Of a DNA stretch of 21,947 nt, positions 10,701 through 15,892 are shown one piece after another. Within the stretch, counting starts at the first letter, position 1. Every line of letters begins with the position of its first letter. The notes below the pieces were generated by a model. It saw nothing but the letters and a program-made list of their open reading frames with translations, was not told where the DNA came from and searched no databases. The stretch lies in IMG/VR virus record IMGVR_UViG_3300022756_000085, positions 1 through 21,947 of that record; one strand, given 5' to 3'. This stretch comes from a virus. Position numbers and translations under genes: made by a program.

Positions 10701-10762
10701 TGGCGAGAAAACGTGCAAATAGCCTCAACCGAAAAGGTCGAACGATGTTTACAGGGTTCTAA
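1724..10762 (+). CDS. Giant polyvalent ejection/antirestriction protein: N6-adenine methyltransferase + SF2 helicase + LPD38-like C-terminus (3012 aa)
   Basis: Known family behaviour: such DarB-like polyvalent proteins are packaged in the virion, enter the cell with the DNA and protect it from restriction. Domains in order: residues 1-66, a small helical domain; 67-122, a low-complexity linker; 122-282, a module starting SFKAELDDGSGF; 283-391, a second low-complexity linker. Then comes the methyltransferase: YVGWGGL at 440-446, motif I EYGAGIG at 510-516, and motif IV NVPF at 575-578 (Pro-to-Val variant of NPPF). The SNF2-type helicase follows: Walker A GAGKT at 1200-1204, DEAH at 1362-1365, ATGTP at 1412-1416, and motif VI QREGRIVRQG at 1728-1737. 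About 1790-2140 is coiled coil. From about 2150 the helix-rich end resembles large polyvalent domain LPD38, with one hydrophobic segment near 2737-2758. The ATG overlaps the previous stop (ATGA). Both linkers coincide with small genes in the +1 frame. No ATG, GTG or TTG occurs in frame between 2895 and the first methylase motif at 3041, so the enzyme must be translated through the overlap. Confidence 0.9.
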   Translation: MTLADCLEKSRLPTSIKGAIKLQVKTRVDAGGISENEAARRVAQIFHEAAVASRDKIAAALKGGEADASGKPSTAEVGVRSEGGEVGKGTPLRQSGETPSSSTEEKAGEEKPTGRSGELQGLSFKAELDDGSGFASNGLRFATKEEAEKSGRETFNRWMGAKEMRVVPSDEPVTHKWEGGKNVAIEEAKAPALTPEEQAAADELFSGLSASAVEVKQKPLPVDKGEALFKFAQLMTKNGVDTPEALAAKLPEAGRPYAQAIWSTMAAFNPKLQKEPDWSTLLSGLGARSEPSVVSGTRPSAGTVAGQTSGTPRPERPEGVSGQPSRSDVEGSGEVEGETGLGTRTGVADVGVEPQSELRPGEPEATIAGTPAEAERLQEQDIRSRRSAGLNHRILPEHEIAPRGEVTKTRANIAAIKLLKRLEADDKEATPAEKETLAKYVGWGGLSQSFDPFKKLGVQFNEELKSLLTEDEYDAARRSTLNAHYTSREAIEAIWQAVERLGFKGGTVGEYGAGIGHFFGLMPPDLQSESKLLAVERDELSARIMSKLYPGARVRVGALQDLKTKPNSVDLFVGNVPFDQNGPSDKNYPTLNLHNYFLARILDDLKPGGIAVVISTHNTLDAQPVQRAYLASKGELVGAIRLPNTAFKENAGTEVNADILIFRKPVEQRPAPEPFLSTVDMPVYNADTIDLSKNTQPITVNEYFGRHPDMILGLVSREGSMYGPAEPAIIPFTDEADKGGLGTLIRAAADKLPREVFGAIDMAQEPDVEHAVADAADKPNSIIHKDGKLYIVSESKELVPASDVNPRFTAKEVKKRAKDFIDVRETYKQLLAAQTNPETAQATVEALRADLNKAYDRYVKRHGALNRLKSNVFSDDPEYGLLQSLENVDSEEVNGKLVNVYNKAPVFTRRTQFPYTEPTEAENVRDGMLTSLGYRGRIDPQYIASLTGKTTEEVEEELESEKLAYHEPDSGTWQTNDHYLSGNVRMKLKAAEKAAESDPRYDRNIEALKGIQPKAISMVEINVRLGGAWVPQKIVSQFGQKLFNAPNFTATYVEKADAWITSGNVYTVEGTSTYAGGTMTGNELFKQALNLKTPRVMDTIPIGDGKTRKVFNPIKTAAAQAAQDKIMTEFKRYVTENADVAELLENAYNEVFNGHVLPTFDGSHLVLPGSSAEVTLRPHQKDAIWRIIQDGYAMLAHAVGAGKTYVMIGAAMEMRRLGLARKPMLVAKNATLSQFAASFRKMYPSANVLVGSKADLSKEKRNQFMARIASGDWDAVVVAQSSFNLLPSDPAREIAFIRGMLADLVEAIREAKAKTNSGRDPTVKELEKAKEKLETQLKELAKRPKDNTITFEQLGVDALFIDEAHDYKKPPYVTKLDRVGGLQKQISQRAFALLMKTRFIQEKNKGRNVILATGTPVTNTLGEAWHMLRLGAPHLLDEYGVDTFDRFVSTFATIEAMPTTNAVGNWVIRPMLARFVNGPELVTMIRSGWDVVTTEELHDMFREQKIPIPVKIGGKTRVIAVGITPPVSEYMDFLHEVFKAYNATPNKKPISAVPVLTYMSGRVAALEPRLVNPNAEDHPNSKVNTLVRGVAEVYKETTPNKSTQLIFFDNYKPFDIGYLTRFAAGEGITLDMEEEEQGLESEAAGAFNLYDDIREKLIASGVPSEEIANINDYKTPTKQTQLFDAFNAGKIRVLMGGTDTLGTGVNVQDKAYALWHLDATWMPSGIEQREGRIVRQGNENPEVAVNSVGMKNTVDAGLYTKLLMKAKFFRQVLSGKFTGREFDDPTGPLILSAEEQQALLSGNPLVLKKVEADNLLRNLLLEEEGHNSGKGETGRRLRSEEAYLKDTERGLATYEAGLKAMGDQIDGEHWKVKIGAQELNERKSIVAAIDRIIGAAKITKEVNYHDPGDLRNEGQLVVQLTANGVEVKVYGGMYRARFDREGEFDKRLASIMSIDGHDIYAGEAKTGNGILGVLSDLPEDLKGRIEARKGKIVEGKSNIAKFKALLDQPFERAEELAAAKAEVARINAELTADDTASKTASEELFNIGYTAAPLLSRIDQAITEAKAELKAIGAERPRMETPAGEVRSQKIEVRTGELEDRIKALGTRRAFVEKTRYDAALRGEMTETPYKWTPTGKPARPLAASVPQTNFTPGLDITEAKQGIQSLLLPSAMSAEHLRAAELVGSKLGPMHRRQEQTRAQFQSDWMAFEKMGVHRDDVSLVKNRGIQFMSDVSQGKNVAPELAKTRDKIEAVFANRMELLEKADAPMQQVRENYFPGMWTTESRRAFNQAMEDAVEKGVIDADTFNVNSATQQQETWIRERTIELMDKGAGSDKDALRYVSRKPLKGPETYKKQKVFDDIMTAVRFGLIPISNNPIDLVALKLAEIDRSIMANQVFQALRDKKQLKTIKPSEKTPDGWVPVLDKYGTVYGPPTIGEGEDEQYVGLRILGRRVVTAPVGDILNNYLSSSLYNNRYFGKVYSGWMGMANLLNQTQLGVGSAFHAGFTTAEAQISATANLIKDVYGLLRGNRSLTNLIASTKSVATATVETAMTGDKVLNAWRNPDGSIDPRILQVVRAAELAGAGFRLEQGLRTDQSSKFLSDWLNGHRLRAARRSPVAFIEMLAKPIMDLLVPRQKAGVFAHLVWRIIEQNPDKPLDALTSQFRAAWNRVDARLGQVRYDRLFINNVAKNVIQGSIRAPGWSGGTIAELGGSFKDAYGFFEEFAKTGKLPADIPDRVAYVIALLITVAVINAVLTFAFTGEAPKGLDYWAFRTGGKDLQGNQERFVLPTYVKDIMAYAKAPLTTLSHKMHPIISVFGDLIRNADYYGIQIRDTDANVAKQAMSIVGYVAKSFTPFWIRGAAKTTKEHGGFTTKAVLPLIGIMPATRQITQTRAQAIAAKINQATLPAAPKTQRQEDRRLEKSAFTSQIRRGQTPNFSKALSRGTIKGTDIKELYKRATLSPLGVSIDHMTLENAEKVYAAASPLERQQLTGIMARKRANSLNRKGRTMFTGF
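1908..1917 (+). promoter_or_regulatory. Perfect Shine-Dalgarno site for nested small gene 1
   Basis: AAGGAGGTGA matches the 16S anti-Shine-Dalgarno end over ten bases. It lies five bases before ATG 1923, which is not in the giant gene's frame. It is the strongest ribosome site I see in the window, and it sits inside a coding region where the host gene has no need of it. This supports a separately translated nested gene. Confidence 0.8.
1923..2090 (+). CDS. Nested small basic phage protein in the +1 frame of the giant gene (55 aa)
   Basis: The ATG has a ten-base perfect ribosome site at optimal spacing. The product begins MPAESQAQRKWAFGVKG, continues with EKWAKEHHFDNPGKLP and ends in a Lys/Arg-rich stretch and a short acidic end. 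This looks like a family of small phage proteins starting MPAxSxAQRxWA that I recall from phage genomes near structural genes; their function is unknown to me. The balance of Trp, Phe, His and charged residues is that of a real protein, whereas the giant frame over the same bases is Gly/Ser/Glu/Thr/Pro filler. By hand count 37 of 56 codons end in G or C in this frame against 23 of 56 in the giant frame. The stop TGA (2088-2090) overlaps an in-frame TTG of the giant gene (2087-2089). It could be an accessory virion or DNA-binding protein, but that is a guess. Confidence 0.75.
   Translation: MPAESQAQRKWAFGVKGEKWAKEHHFDNPGKLPARVPKKKRAKKSPLDEVVNFKG
2087..2089 (+). other. Possible coupled restart codon (TTG) within the giant gene
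   Basis: TTG 2087-2089 is in the giant frame (residue 122) and overlaps the nested gene's TGA as TTGA, a classic layout for termination-reinitiation. The sequence after it, SFKAELDDGSGFASNGLRF and then ATKEEAEKSGRETFNRWM, reads like a protein N-terminus and resembles small stand-alone phage proteins I recall. A product from here would lack the first 121 residues but keep every enzymatic domain. No Shine-Dalgarno is evident apart from the coupling. Confidence 0.35.
2571..2894 (+). CDS. Nested helical protein in the +1 frame of the giant gene (107 aa)
   Basis: This frame runs from GTG 2571 to TAA 2892-2894 and encodes a well-balanced protein: NPLWFQALDHLQEQWPDKLA, then GLLDQNGLKEYLDNQVDQTL, then a Pro/Asn-rich stretch (LPTWVLNPNPNYDPENP) and a helical end (SPEHQQKLNDFKSRIFEAAE). 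The first part recalls the L-x-E-x-x-P ... LL-x-x-G-x-L-x-x-YL pattern of TnpV-like small proteins; that likeness is tentative and implies no transposon. By hand count 82 of 108 codons end in G/C in this frame but only 32 of 108 in the giant frame, where the product is a Gly/Ser/Pro/Glu linker. The weakness is the start: AAGGAG at 2543-2548 is 22 bases from the GTG, too far for normal initiation. Alternatives are a coupled start, another near-cognate codon, or a +1 frameshift from the giant frame just before 2571, which would append this protein to the preceding module. Confidence 0.6.
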   Translation: MDLELAQNPLWFQALDHLQEQWPDKLAGLLDQNGLKEYLDNQVDQTLREVAKSRGKPDSVLEQVLPTWVLNPNPNYDPENPKQLSPEHQQKLNDFKSRIFEAAEAQA

Positions 10763-10765
10763 TCC

Positions 10766-13075
10766 ATGACCAGCCTCGCCCCTCAACAAGCTGGCGATAC
10801 GGGACCGATTCCCCCAGCGATCACGCCGAACGAGGACCAGAGCGGCGAGATAAACCCACTCCAGCGCCACGCCGCAGCGCCGAAGCTCCAGACCAACCTG
10901 CAATTAACGCCGACGCAACTCGACAACCTCACGCAGCGCGCGCTCGACCGGATAGACGAGCTCCGCGGCGAAATGGGATTGCTCGATCGCGGGCAAGTCG
11001 ATGACGGAAGCTGGATGGGGAAGCGCCAGCAAAATCAAGCGCAATACGACAATGACTGGCAATACCGCGCGGCACTGGGCATCTTCAAGTTCTCGAATTT
11101 CTCGGTCAACATTTCCAAGCGGTACTCGCGGTTGATCTCAGCCAAGGCGAAAGACGACCTTGTTGGGACAGACCCGTTCTTCGCTGCGATGCCGGAGACG
11201 CACGGCGACCCTGAGACAGCCAAAGAAGTCGAGTGGTTCCTACAGGAGAAGATCAGACAGTCGAACGCGAAGAAAGCTTTCGGTATTGGCATCAAGACGG
11301 CGCTTATCCGCAACGAGTGCGTGATGAAGCCAACCTACATCAGCAATGTCAGTAAGTTCCGCGGGCCGGCGCGTGTCGCCGTTGGTCCGAACATGTACGA
11401 AGCCGCGGACGGCATTCATTACATCGCGCAGGGCGAGCCGATCATGACGCCGCGGGGAAACTACATCTACGAACTCGACGACTTTTTCCCGGATCCTAAC
11501 GTCGAAGGCATCGTTCGACTGAAAAAGGAGCCAATGGTGCAGTTTCGTAATGCGCCGGTGTTCGCCGACTTCGATGATCTCGACCAGACGATGATTCATC
11601 AGGAAGGACTCGACTTGAGGGGCCTCGACTACCGCGATTTCCTTTGCCCGCTCAACGTCGCCACTGTTCATGAAGCCGACATCAACGTTCATCTGTTTGA
11701 TGAGCAATGGGAGAAGCTGGTTTACACCTACGGCATTTTCGAGGTAAGCCAGGGCTACGTCACTCAGCCCTACATGAGCGGCGAAAAATCCGCGAAGTCG
11801 GCGCAAGGCGAGCAAGAGGGTATCACCAGTAAGATTCTGAAGATCGTCAATTGCGCCGACGTTTACATGCGCTGCGACGCCGACGACGACGGCGTTGAAG
11901 AAGAAATCTGGATGATCATAGACCTCGTGGCGAAAAAGGCCATTTGGTATGACTACCTCGGCGCCCACTTGAAGAAACGGCCTTTCGAAGTGATTCCAGG
12001 CATCGAGCAAGTCGCTAATCGCTGGTACGGCGTGGGCGTGTTCGAAATGCTCGATCACAAGCAGACCTACATCGACACCCAGTTCAACCGCGTCAATTTC
12101 AAAAGCTCGAAAAACTCGTCCGTTCGGTTCCGGGTAAAGAACGCGGTTGACCAGTGGAAAGCAGATCAGGAAGTCGTTTTCGGTGACGATCAGATTTTCG
12201 ACATAAGCGATCAGCGTTACAACGCGCAGAATCCGCCGCTATTTCAGGTTCAACTGACCGAGATCGACGAACACGCGATGCGGCTGATTGAACTGATGCT
12301 ACAGGCTTCCTCAAGCGAGATTGGCATTGCTGGTCCTAATGACGCAGCGATGGCCGGACTCGACACGACCAAGCTGGCCGAAGGCATCAAAGCGATGGAG
12401 CGCACCGGAAACGTGCTAATGAAGGAGACAGAGGGAAGTCACAACGAAGCGATCAACGCCCTTCTCGTTCAATGCATGGACATCGTACTCGAGCACATGG
12501 ACCAAGATGAGTTGATTTTCCATCCGGACTCCGGCTCGCTGATTCAATTGAACCGCGACGAGATCAGGGCAATGACGAAGAACGTCCGGTTGCTACTGAC
12601 CCGCAGCCGCTCGACCGAGACAATCGAAACCGCGCGCATGGTTGTCCAGCTTTGCAGGGAGTACTACGAAGCGCTGAATCCAGAGGAGCAAAACCTACTG
12701 CGCGACGAATATCTCCGGCAGTTGCGAGCGCTTGAGGTGCAGGACGCCAATGAACTCCTCCGTGAAGTGTCAGAGGAGGAGGTTGCCGCGTGGAAAAAAG
12801 AGCAGCAACAAGCCGCCAAGCTCCCGCCGAAAACGTCGATCGCCACGAAGTACACCGATCTCGAGCGCCCCGAACAGGTTCAGGTGCTCACCCGCGAAGG
12901 TATTCAGCCAGCGCAGGTAGGCCCCGTAACGTCACATCAGGCACAGGAAGTCGCTCAGACCGGCATGGAGGCCAACGCGAAAGAACAAGCGAAAGTCACC
13001 GCCGCACCCGCGCTAGAGAAAGCAAAAGCACAGTATGGACCAAAGCCAGCCGCCAAGCCCGCTACCAAGTCTTAA
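10766..13075 (+). CDS. Portal protein (769 aa)
   Basis: The portal forms the dodecameric ring at the capsid vertex through which DNA is packaged and ejected. Supporting features are the size (large podovirus portals are about 700-770 residues) and the position among ejection, scaffold and capsid genes. Internal blocks also fit: an N-terminal helical part ending YSRLISAKAKDDLVGTDPFF, a middle block RWYGVGVFEMLDHKQTYIDT near residues 419-438 resembling the clip/stem approach of P22-like portals, and SSEIGIAGPNDAAMAGLDTT further on. The C-terminus from about residue 650 is helical and then a Lys/Ala/Pro/Gln-rich tail, as expected for a barrel plus disordered end. The start ATG lies three bases after the giant gene's stop with only a weak ribosome site, so coupling is likely. 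The last 41 bases overlap the next gene in another frame. Confidence 0.88.
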   Translation: MTSLAPQQAGDTGPIPPAITPNEDQSGEINPLQRHAAAPKLQTNLQLTPTQLDNLTQRALDRIDELRGEMGLLDRGQVDDGSWMGKRQQNQAQYDNDWQYRAALGIFKFSNFSVNISKRYSRLISAKAKDDLVGTDPFFAAMPETHGDPETAKEVEWFLQEKIRQSNAKKAFGIGIKTALIRNECVMKPTYISNVSKFRGPARVAVGPNMYEAADGIHYIAQGEPIMTPRGNYIYELDDFFPDPNVEGIVRLKKEPMVQFRNAPVFADFDDLDQTMIHQEGLDLRGLDYRDFLCPLNVATVHEADINVHLFDEQWEKLVYTYGIFEVSQGYVTQPYMSGEKSAKSAQGEQEGITSKILKIVNCADVYMRCDADDDGVEEEIWMIIDLVAKKAIWYDYLGAHLKKRPFEVIPGIEQVANRWYGVGVFEMLDHKQTYIDTQFNRVNFKSSKNSSVRFRVKNAVDQWKADQEVVFGDDQIFDISDQRYNAQNPPLFQVQLTEIDEHAMRLIELMLQASSSEIGIAGPNDAAMAGLDTTKLAEGIKAMERTGNVLMKETEGSHNEAINALLVQCMDIVLEHMDQDELIFHPDSGSLIQLNRDEIRAMTKNVRLLLTRSRSTETIETARMVVQLCREYYEALNPEEQNLLRDEYLRQLRALEVQDANELLREVSEEEVAAWKKEQQQAAKLPPKTSIATKYTDLERPEQVQVLTREGIQPAQVGPVTSHQAQEVAQTGMEANAKEQAKVTAAPALEKAKAQYGPKPAAKPATKS

Positions 13076-13439
13076 CGAAGGAGAACTCGCTCGGCGCCTT
13101 AATCAACCAGGCGTCAAGGTTATAGATCATCCGGTTCCCGATGATCAGGCCGCCAACAAGAGACGAGCGGCCGGCGAGCTGGGCATGATCTCCGAGCTCC
13201 TTAATAGCACGGCGTTCGACTGGTTTTTCGAGAAGTGTCTATTACCGCAATTCGAGGGGAGCCGCGACGCGCTGCATAACCCCGCGACCAAGGATCTCAA
13301 CACGGCGCGCGCGAGATTTATTCTTGCCAAGGAAACGATTCGATGGATAAAAGAGCGGGAATTGCAACACCGAAAACTCCTCAACCCAACGGACTCCGGC
13401 CTCGACAAGCTGCGAGCCGAACTCAAACGATATGAATAG
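13035..13439 (+). CDS. Small portal-linked protein of unknown function (134 aa)
   Basis: The product is soluble and mostly helical, with a Pro/Ser-rich start, a central STAFDWFFEKCLLPQFEGSR block and a highly charged end (ARARFILAKETIRWIKEREL). No enzyme motif is visible. It overlaps the portal gene by 41 bases at its start and the next gene by 8 bases at its end. Its steady place after the portal suggests a head-assembly or connector accessory, which is inference. ATG 13035 has no clear ribosome site. The next in-frame ATG (13182-13184 region) would remove about 50 residues. The GC-rich third positions match the portal gene. Confidence 0.7.
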   Translation: MDQSQPPSPLPSLNEGELARRLNQPGVKVIDHPVPDDQAANKRRAAGELGMISELLNSTAFDWFFEKCLLPQFEGSRDALHNPATKDLNTARARFILAKETIRWIKERELQHRKLLNPTDSGLDKLRAELKRYE

Positions 13440-14022
13440 ATCAGCCGACGATCATCAGTTTACTCGTAACGAACTTAAAGAGCTGTTAGAGTCGATTACG
13501 AAACCCCCTATCGACCCCACGGCTAATGTCTTGAGCCTAGTTGGAGCCGCAATGCAGCGGCAGGATGATCTTCGAGCCGCGGAACAGCGCCGACTCGATG
13601 ATTTAGCTAGAGTGCAAGAACATTGCGATAGAGAGAGCGACGATTTGCGGGAAAAATTACGTAGAGCGGAATCAGCGCGAATTGATGCCGTCAATCTAGC
13701 TGAGTCCCGTCGTGTGGATTCACGCTTGGACCAGCAGCAACAGTCGGTAGCTATTGCAAGTAAAGAAGCCGCCGCAACCGCCGAAGCCTTGCGTTCGACG
13801 GTCGCATCAACCGCTGAAGCCTTGCGCGCTCAAGGCGCAGCCACAACGCTAGGCATCAACGCTGCCATTAAGGTTCTGGAGGAAAAGCAGTACCAAGCTG
13901 GAGGGCGGGATTTGCAACGCGTTGAAGGGAGACAATCGAGTCAATACCTTATCGCGTTCCTCGTCAGCCTGCCGGCGATGATTCTGGCCGTGGTATTAGC
14001 AATCAAGATGTTTGCTCACTAA
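13432..14022 (+). CDS. Coiled-coil protein with C-terminal membrane anchor (196 aa)
   Basis: About residues 40-150 are a long charged, Ala/Gln/Arg/Glu-rich coiled coil. The end is one hydrophobic helix (YLIAFLVSLPAMILAVVLAI, about 172-191) followed by a short KMFAH tail, giving a tail-anchored topology. A short internal duplication repeats the TAEALR motif twice about ten residues apart. It opens the membrane/lysis cassette, so a spanin-like or membrane-organising role is possible, though classic inner-membrane spanins carry the anchor at the N-terminus. The ATG overlaps the previous stop by 8 bases. Codon use is unlike its neighbours: 28 of the first 60 codons end in G/C against 46 of the first 60 in the portal gene, with several AGA, TTA and CTA codons. 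This suggests recent acquisition. Confidence 0.65.
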   Translation: MNRSADDHQFTRNELKELLESITKPPIDPTANVLSLVGAAMQRQDDLRAAEQRRLDDLARVQEHCDRESDDLREKLRRAESARIDAVNLAESRRVDSRLDQQQQSVAIASKEAAATAEALRSTVASTAEALRAQGAATTLGINAAIKVLEEKQYQAGGRDLQRVEGRQSSQYLIAFLVSLPAMILAVVLAIKMFAH

Positions 14023-14064
14023 ACATCCTTGCGCCATTTGAAAGCAGGGCTTAGAGGATAATCA

Positions 14065-14376
14065 GTGAAGCTACGACGCGACACGCTAATCAGTATTTAC
14101 TTCACGCTTTTAGCCGCATTCCTGCTCGTGCTCGCCGCTTTTTTCGTATCAAGTTGCACACAGGCGCCACTCAAAGCCCCGCAGTCGAGCGCAGTCGAAG
14201 GCGGGTTCCGGAACATCGAGAGCAGCGTCAGCACCGCAGAAGACCAGCGCCGAAAAATAGCCGCCGAGAACGCCAAGGCGCGCGCAAAGCTGGAGCGGAT
14301 CCACGATAAAGAAATCATCGAGATTCGCTACCGCGAGTATCGCGCACAGCATCCCAAACCTCTTTCGACGCCATGA
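14065..14376 (+). CDS. Small lipoprotein, outer-membrane spanin candidate (103 aa)
   Basis: GTG 14065 has AGAGG seven bases upstream. The N-terminus is positively charged (MKLRRD), followed by a hydrophobic stretch to residue 27 and a lipobox V28-S29-S30-C31, so processing and acylation at Cys31 are predicted. The mature part is short, first Pro/Ser-rich and then strongly charged and helical (RRKIAAENAKARAKLERIHD). A short lipoprotein beside a holin candidate and an endolysin fits an outer-membrane spanin, which helps fuse the membranes at the end of Gram-negative lysis. This would imply a diderm host. The family itself was not recognised. The TGA overlaps the next ATG as ATGA. Confidence 0.6.
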   Translation: MKLRRDTLISIYFTLLAAFLLVLAAFFVSSCTQAPLKAPQSSAVEGGFRNIESSVSTAEDQRRKIAAENAKARAKLERIHDKEIIEIRYREYRAQHPKPLSTP

Positions 14377-14888
14377 ATCGCTGGGTAATTCTAGGTATTG
14401 CTGTCGTTATCGGCGCTGTTCTGTCGATAGCAATGTGCAGTTCAACGCCGGTGCCGGCACCGACACGGACGCCGTTTACGATCAGCGACGAGGAACTCGC
14501 GAAGCTCACCGACGAGGACATGGCGAAAACCGAGGCGCACAAGCAGCAACTCGAAAAAGAGGTAATGAGCAGCATCGACACAGTGGGAGCGGTTGCGGTT
14601 CTACAGGGCGCTACTCTGACTGACGCCGCGCAAGCGACCGCCGAAGCGAAGGTAGCCTTCGCTCAGTATAAAAAGGAAACTCAGCAAACGATTTCGACAC
14701 TGTTAGCCTACAAGACGAAGTACGCGGCGAAAGCCGCCAAGCTCAAATTGGTTGGCGCCGTAGGCAACGTGATAATCCTCGCGCTCGCCGGAGTTATCGT
14801 GCTCAAGATTCCCGCGGTCGGCATCTACGTCGGCGGGATTGGTGCTGTTATCGCCAGCGCAGCGTGGTGGACATGGATACTCATCTAG
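14373..14888 (+). CDS. Membrane protein with N-terminal anchor and C-terminal hairpin (171 aa)
   Basis: An N-terminal hydrophobic helix (about residues 5-21) ends in SIAMC-SS, which resembles but does not fully match a lipobox because Met occupies the -1 site. A Pro/Thr linker, a helical charged middle (about 40-120) and two closely spaced hydrophobic segments from about 126 to the end follow, finishing AAWWTWILI. This gives three membrane segments around a soluble coil. Position within the lysis block suggests an accessory of holin or spanin function, but nothing specific was recognised. It starts on an ATGA overlap with the lipoprotein gene and its end overlaps the next gene. Confidence 0.6.
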   Translation: MNRWVILGIAVVIGAVLSIAMCSSTPVPAPTRTPFTISDEELAKLTDEDMAKTEAHKQQLEKEVMSSIDTVGAVAVLQGATLTDAAQATAEAKVAFAQYKKETQQTISTLLAYKTKYAAKAAKLKLVGAVGNVIILALAGVIVLKIPAVGIYVGGIGAVIASAAWWTWILI

Positions 14889-15199
14889 CCAACGCCGCGG
14901 CGCAGGTCATTCAAGGCGAGATACAGAAACCCGCCGAGGACTCTAAGAAATGGAAGCTAATCAATCGTGGAATGCTTGGCATCATCGCGATCTTCAGTAT
15001 TTCAGCCATCCTCGTTTTCATCAAGCCGAGCCTATCCGCTCATATTACCAGTCTGGCAGAGGCGGCTTTGACGGCATTCGGCGGCATCGTCGCGATAGGA
15101 ACCGGCTCGATCGCCGCAGTCGATTTTCGTAACAGCACGTCGCTTTCGCAGATCGCGCAAGCGCAAGCATCAGCACCTCAACCAATCGCAAAACAATGA
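14873..15199 (+). CDS. Two-helix membrane protein, holin candidate (108 aa)
   Basis: The product has a short polar N-terminus, two hydrophobic segments (GMLGIIAIFSISAILVFI and LTAFGGIVAIGTGSIAAV) and a polar Ala/Gln/Ser tail. Small size, two membrane segments and a position directly before the endolysin, with an ATGA overlap, fit a class II-type holin that lets the endolysin reach the cell wall. No holin family signature could be confirmed by eye. I chose ATG 14873 with GTGGTGG just before it. Two in-frame GTG codons at 14864 and 14867 are alternatives and would add up to three residues. Confidence 0.6.
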   Translation: MDTHLANAAAQVIQGEIQKPAEDSKKWKLINRGMLGIIAIFSISAILVFIKPSLSAHITSLAEAALTAFGGIVAIGTGSIAAVDFRNSTSLSQIAQAQASAPQPIAKQ

Positions 15200-15846
15200 T
15201 TCAACGCATCACTCAAAAAGCCTTCGATCTCATCGTTAAATTTGAAACGGGCGGTCCCAGCGAGTACAACCAGCATCCTGAATGGCCGGAAGGTCAATCA
15301 GGCGTGACCATCGGGTTCGGCTACGACCTCGGCTACGAAAAGAACTTCGTGGCTGATTGGCAACCTTATCTCGACGAGGACGCAATCAGCAGACTCGCCC
15401 GCACGATGGGCTACACCGGCAGTCGAGCGCACCAGGCTCTGAGCGGCGTACGCGACATCAAAGTGCCGTGGAGTGCCGCCGAGGAAGTATTTAACGAGCG
15501 CACGCTTCCACAGGAGATTCGTACGACGCTTACCGCGTTCCCATGCTCGGCGGACAAGCTGCCCGCGGACGCTTTCGGCGCGCTGGTGTCGCTGGTGTTC
15601 AATCGCGGCGGGTTAATCGACGACAGCGATCGTCGCCGCGAAATGAGAGAGATCAGGCAGATCATTTCCGAAATGTCACTGAACGAGTCGAACGCTATTC
15701 ACGAAATCGCCAACCAATTCCGGTCGATGAAGCGTCTCTGGCCGGACCATCACAATGATAGCGACCTCGTGGCGCGTCGCGAAGCCGAGGCGGAAATGAT
15801 CGAAGATTCGATGAGCGGGAACGATACAGGCGGCGGTATCGCTTAA
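15196..15846 (+). CDS. Endolysin, pesticin/GH24-like muramidase (216 aa)
   Basis: This enzyme is predicted to cut the glycan strands of peptidoglycan at the end of infection. Near the start is LIVKFETGG with Glu17 as catalytic acid, then GVTIGFGYDLGY at 36-47. Thr38 and Asp44 are six residues apart, as in the Glu-Thr-Asp arrangement I recall for pesticin-type muramidases, whereas T4 lysozyme has Glu-Asp-Thr. A later block, DAFGALVSLVFNRGG, matches the helix that closes the active site in this fold. There is no signal peptide, so export would depend on the upstream holin candidate. The C-terminus carries a short Gly/Asp-rich tail beyond the fold. The start overlaps the holin candidate's stop as ATGA. 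Confidence 0.88.
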   Translation: MIQRITQKAFDLIVKFETGGPSEYNQHPEWPEGQSGVTIGFGYDLGYEKNFVADWQPYLDEDAISRLARTMGYTGSRAHQALSGVRDIKVPWSAAEEVFNERTLPQEIRTTLTAFPCSADKLPADAFGALVSLVFNRGGLIDDSDRRREMREIRQIISEMSLNESNAIHEIANQFRSMKRLWPDHHNDSDLVARREAEAEMIEDSMSGNDTGGGIA

Positions 15847-15892
15847 AGAAATATCCTTGCGCTGATCGTAATTTCGGGCGAAACCCGATTCC

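Noticed and set aside
11240-12058. Minus-strand open frame of 272 codons inside the portal gene
   Set aside because: Antisense shadow of the portal gene. It has no ribosome site or protein family likeness, and every supported gene in the window is on the plus strand.
15874-15888. Inverted repeat tcggg-cgaaa-cccga before the scaffold gene as a terminator
   Set aside because: Only five base pairs and no T-run. It is too weak to call and lies in a short leader.
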